This document shows, in pieces, positions 61,854-64,000 of a DNA stretch of 64,000 nt (position 1 is its first letter; each line of letters starts with the position of its first letter). A program made the position numbers and the translations under genes. The DNA lies in contig SVEK01000007.1 in assembly GCA_015057405.1 (NCBI GenBank), forward strand, positions 1 to 64,000, in the 5' to 3' direction. The notes beneath the pieces are model-generated. The model ran no database searches. It was given only the letters and a program-made list of their open reading frames with translations, and was not told the DNA's origin. This DNA comes from Lachnospiraceae bacterium (GTDB lineage Bacteria; Bacillota; Clostridia; Lachnospirales; Lachnospiraceae).

Positions 61854-62408
61854 TTATACTCTCTTAGTATACTCTCCTGTACGTGTATCAATCTGGATTC
61901 TGTCACCCTGATTAACAAACAACGGAACAAGAACCTTAGCACCTGTCTCAACAATTGCCGGCTTTGTTGCACCTGTTGCAGTATCACCTTTAACACCAGG
62001 CTCAGTCTCAGTAACCTCAAGCTCTACTGAAATAGGTGGCTCAATTGCAAATACTTCACCTGCATGTGAAAGCATCTTAACATTATCATTCTCTTTAACA
62101 AATTTAAGAGAATCACCAACCTGATCTGCATTAAGAGCAATCTGTTCATATGTTTCATTATCCATAAAGTTAAACATCTCACCATCAGCATACAAATACT
62201 GCATGTCGCTTCTTTCGATATGAGCCTGCTCAAACTTTTCTGTAGGACGGAAACTCTTTTCAACCACTCCGCCACTCTTAATATTCTTAAGCTTGGTTCT
62301 TACGAACGCAGCACCTTTTCCCGGCTTAACATGCTGGAATTCAACAACCTGATATACTCCGCCTTCCCACTCAATTGTGAGTCCGTTTCTGAAATCTCCT
62401 GCTACCAT
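61854..62408 (-). CDS. efp: Translation elongation factor P
   Basis: 184 aa in three OB-like domains. EF-P enters the ribosome E site and relieves stalling at polyproline. The loop residue that contacts the peptidyl-transferase centre is Lys in [12 protein letters not shown] (about K32). Domain ends match ([18 protein letters not shown]). The polyproline and Pro-rich surface proteins in this window may be among its clients. Start follows GGAGGAATT. Confidence 0.97.
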   Translation of the reverse strand: MVAGDFRNGLTIEWEGGVYQVVEFQHVKPGKGAAFVRTKLKNIKSGGVVEKSFRPTEKFEQAHIERSDMQYLYADGEMFNFMDNETYEQIALNADQVGDSLKFVKENDNVKMLSHAGEVFAIEPPISVELEVTETEPGVKGDTATGATKPAIVETGAKVLVPLFVNQGDRIQIDTRTGEYTKRV

Positions 62409-62465
62409 TTAATAATTCCTCCTAATATTAATCAATTAACTAATTACACTTTCCATTACATATTA

Positions 62466-62984
62466 TTACATATCATTTAATTTTTCAACTATTTTCTGTA
62501 CAATCTCCATCGGAGTTCTTCCATCAGTAACAACAGTCACATCTGCCGCCCTGTCATAATACGGTGTTCTCTTATTCATAAGCTCAGTTATATATTCAAC
62601 ATTCATATTACCTTCAAGCAACGGTCTGTTCTTTCCATAACGCACTCTCTCAAATATTGTTTCAGGGTTTGCCATAAGCAACACGACAGTTCCGCATTCT
62701 TTCATAATGGCGATATTGCGGTCAAAAGTCGCCATTCCGCCACCGCAAGCGATTACCTTTGGTTCCTCTTCCCCGAGTTTTTTCAGCAATTCGGTTTCAA
62801 GTTCCCTAAAAAATACTTCACCTTTCTGCTCAAAAATATCGGATATCGTCATACCTTGTTCATCACTAATTCTAACATCTGTATCCATACATTTAACATC
62901 ACATTCTTCTGCAAGACGCCTTGAAACAGTACTTTTACCGCAACCCATAAAACCAATCAAAAAAATATGTCTGCTTAATTTCAT
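62466..62984 (-). CDS. aroK: Shikimate kinase
   Basis: 172 aa. P-loop GFMGCGKSTVSRRLA (about 9-23), DTDVRISDEQG with the shikimate/Mg Asp, FRELETELL, CGGGMATFDRN and the lid RYGKNRPLLEG. It phosphorylates shikimate at O3. ATG at 62984 (MKLSRH) follows GGAGAAG; an ATG at 63005 would add seven residues without a site. It lies after aroD, separated by the 32-bp tandem repeat array. Confidence 0.96.
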   Translation of the reverse strand: MKLSRHIFLIGFMGCGKSTVSRRLAEECDVKCMDTDVRISDEQGMTISDIFEQKGEVFFRELETELLKKLGEEEPKVIACGGGMATFDRNIAIMKECGTVVLLMANPETIFERVRYGKNRPLLEGNMNVEYITELMNKRTPYYDRAADVTVVTDGRTPMEIVQKIVEKLNDM

Positions 62985-63011
62985 ATCACACTTCTCCGTA
63001 TTCATTAATTA

Positions 63012-63249
63012 TTTTCACCGAAACCGGTTCCCGACTTTTAGTTGTTTTCGCCGAAACTTTTTCCGGCTTTTAGTTGTTTTCAGCGAAACGCCTTTCAGCT
63101 TTTAGTTGTTTTCGGCGAAACGCTTTTCGGCTTTTAATTGTTTTCAGCGAAACGCTTTTCGGCTTTTAGTTGTTTTCGGCGAAACGCCTTTCGGCTTTAA
63201 ATTGTTTTCAGCGAAACGCTTTTCGGCTTTTAGTTGTTTTCGGCGAAAC
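63012..63249 (-). repeat. 32-bp tandem repeat including the aroD 3' end
   Basis: Seven full copies and one partial copy of a 32-base unit (first copy 33), read on the + strand as GCGAAACGCTTTTCGGCTTTT plus TAGTTGTTTTCG. The copy at the aroD end encodes the last residues (FAENN and stop), so the repeat appears to derive from the aroD 3' end. Copies drift outward toward aroK. There are no unique spacers, so it is not CRISPR. The array fills the whole gap to aroK. Confidence 0.92.
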
Positions 63250-64000
63250 TGTTAAGTATATTCAGCATCTCTCCCACGGCAATCTGCCCCGGTGCCGATA
63301 TTTCACCCACACCGGCAAAGGTCATTACAGAGCCTGTTAAGTCTCCTGCCGCCCTGCTCACAACGCCCAGTTTTCCCATCGACATTGTGATAACCGGTTC
63401 ACAAAATATATCATCTGCATCCATAGTAACTTCCAGCAATCTCAGCACGTCTCTTCTATTCCGAGGCATCACAGCCAGTTTCAACACATCAGCTCCCGCC
63501 TCTGACATTCTTCTCATCACCCCAAGCATCTCTTCCTTATCCGGAGTATGCTCAAAATAATGACAGGAAGCAATCACTTCAATCCCGGTGTTATGAACAT
63601 ATTCAATCAATTCACAAACATCCTGTACACTTCCGCGATTTATCTCAATATCAATATAATCTGTAAATTTTGAATCCGCAATATACCGAATAAGTTCATA
63701 ATACTTTTCATCCTCAATCGGTTCACCGCCCTCGTTTGCAGTTCTGAAAGTACATATCAGCGGCATATTATAAAACTGCTCCCGGAGCATCTTAAGCACA
63801 CCAACTACCTGCTTCTTATCTTTGCGATAACAGTATTTGTCTATACGCCACTCAGTTATATCAACAGATTCATTACATATGTTTTGCATAGCCTCCGCTA
63901 TGGCTTTTTCTTCGTCCGCCACAATAGGAGCACATATTACAGGTCTTTTTAACTCATCCCGCATCATACGTAACTTACATGTTCTGACTTTATCTTTCAT
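63230..64000 (-). CDS. aroD: 3-dehydroquinate dehydratase, type I
   Basis: 256 aa visible. Type I Schiff-base enzyme: EWRIDKY (active-site Glu/Arg), ASCHYFEHTP (catalytic His), ADVLKLAVMP (Schiff-base Lys) and TMSMGKLGVVSR. It converts 3-dehydroquinate to 3-dehydroshikimate. The ATG is the very last triplet of the window, so a longer N-terminus or the ribosome site cannot be checked. It is upstream of aroK in the same direction. Its last codons overlap the tandem repeat array. Confidence 0.95.
   Translation of the reverse strand: MKDKVRTCKLRMMRDELKRPVICAPIVADEEKAIAEAMQNICNESVDITEWRIDKYCYRKDKKQVVGVLKMLREQFYNMPLICTFRTANEGGEPIEDEKYYELIRYIADSKFTDYIDIEINRGSVQDVCELIEYVHNTGIEVIASCHYFEHTPDKEEMLGVMRRMSEAGADVLKLAVMPRNRRDVLRLLEVTMDADDIFCEPVITMSMGKLGVVSRAAGDLTGSVMTFAGVGEISAPGQIAVGEMLNILNSFAENN

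Noticed and set aside
63012-63249. Possible CRISPR array
   Set aside because: The units are contiguous 32-bp repeats without unique spacers and there are no cas genes.

Overview
The window reads as chromosomal DNA of a low-GC Gram-positive anaerobe, most likely a gut Lachnospiraceae close to Lachnospira/[Eubacterium] eligens. This is inferred from gene content and protein style: an LL-diaminopimelate aminotransferase, an anaerobic radical-SAM HemZ, a bacterial Ig-like/BspA surface protein style with Pro/Thr stalks, a VTC-domain polyphosphate polymerase paired with DUF4956, TTG/GTG starts with strong GGAGG ribosome sites, and TTGACA-17-TATAAT promoters. No rRNA or tRNA gene, CRISPR array or insertion sequence was found. 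Almost every gene is on the minus strand. The exceptions are a ribonuclease H-like exonuclease (35187-36299), dapL (39777-40976) and prephenate dehydrogenase (60627-61730).

Region 1-1890 looks like the decayed end of a plasmid or integrative element abutting the 3' end of lysS: a parA with a one-base frameshift, a parB cut off after about 20 codons, a DUF3970-type small protein, and short direct repeats resembling integrase arm sites. Region 1900-17900 is housekeeping: greA-lysS, galM, aspS, an HD-GYP-like protein, hemZ, a metallo-beta-lactamase hydrolase, relA/spoT, a SpoIID-like cell-wall protein, a polysaccharide deacetylase, hflX and a TPR lipoprotein.

Region 17909-25480 is the most interesting part. 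A promoter overlapping the stop codon of the preceding gene leads into a compact cobalamin riboswitch (25323-25432). This is followed by four tightly packed genes: a secreted transcobalamin-like protein (DUF4430 beta domain, alpha/alpha toroid, PEAT repeats, BspA leucine-rich repeats), a membrane-anchored DUF4430 protein on a long repetitive stalk, an EcfT membrane protein, and one polypeptide joining both Ecf ATPases to an S-component. I read this as a self-contained B12/corrinoid capture and uptake operon whose extracellular parts use the folds of mammalian intrinsic factor/transcobalamin.

Region 25475-34956 holds a division/wall operon (zapA, U32 peptidase, SEDS protein, penicillin-binding protein), ruvAB, a YvyF-like protein and a cardiolipin synthase with an unusual charged N-terminal helix. 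Region 35187-47865 holds rpmF, cheB with an Hpt protein, mntP, dapL, a DUF4956-VTC pair, purL and a PrsA/SurA-like foldase. Region 48005-50030 is an ApbE-NusG domain II-Gx transporter cluster of the kind linked to flavin-based electron transfer. Region 50107-60010 is a cell-surface region: tyrosine phosphatase, Wzz-like protein and BY-kinase, a membrane protein, a class D-like sortase and three secreted proteins, one of 1187 aa with several jelly-roll-like modules. The end carries acp, tyrA, efp, aroK and aroD, with a 32-bp tandem repeat between aroD and aroK that copies the aroD 3' end.
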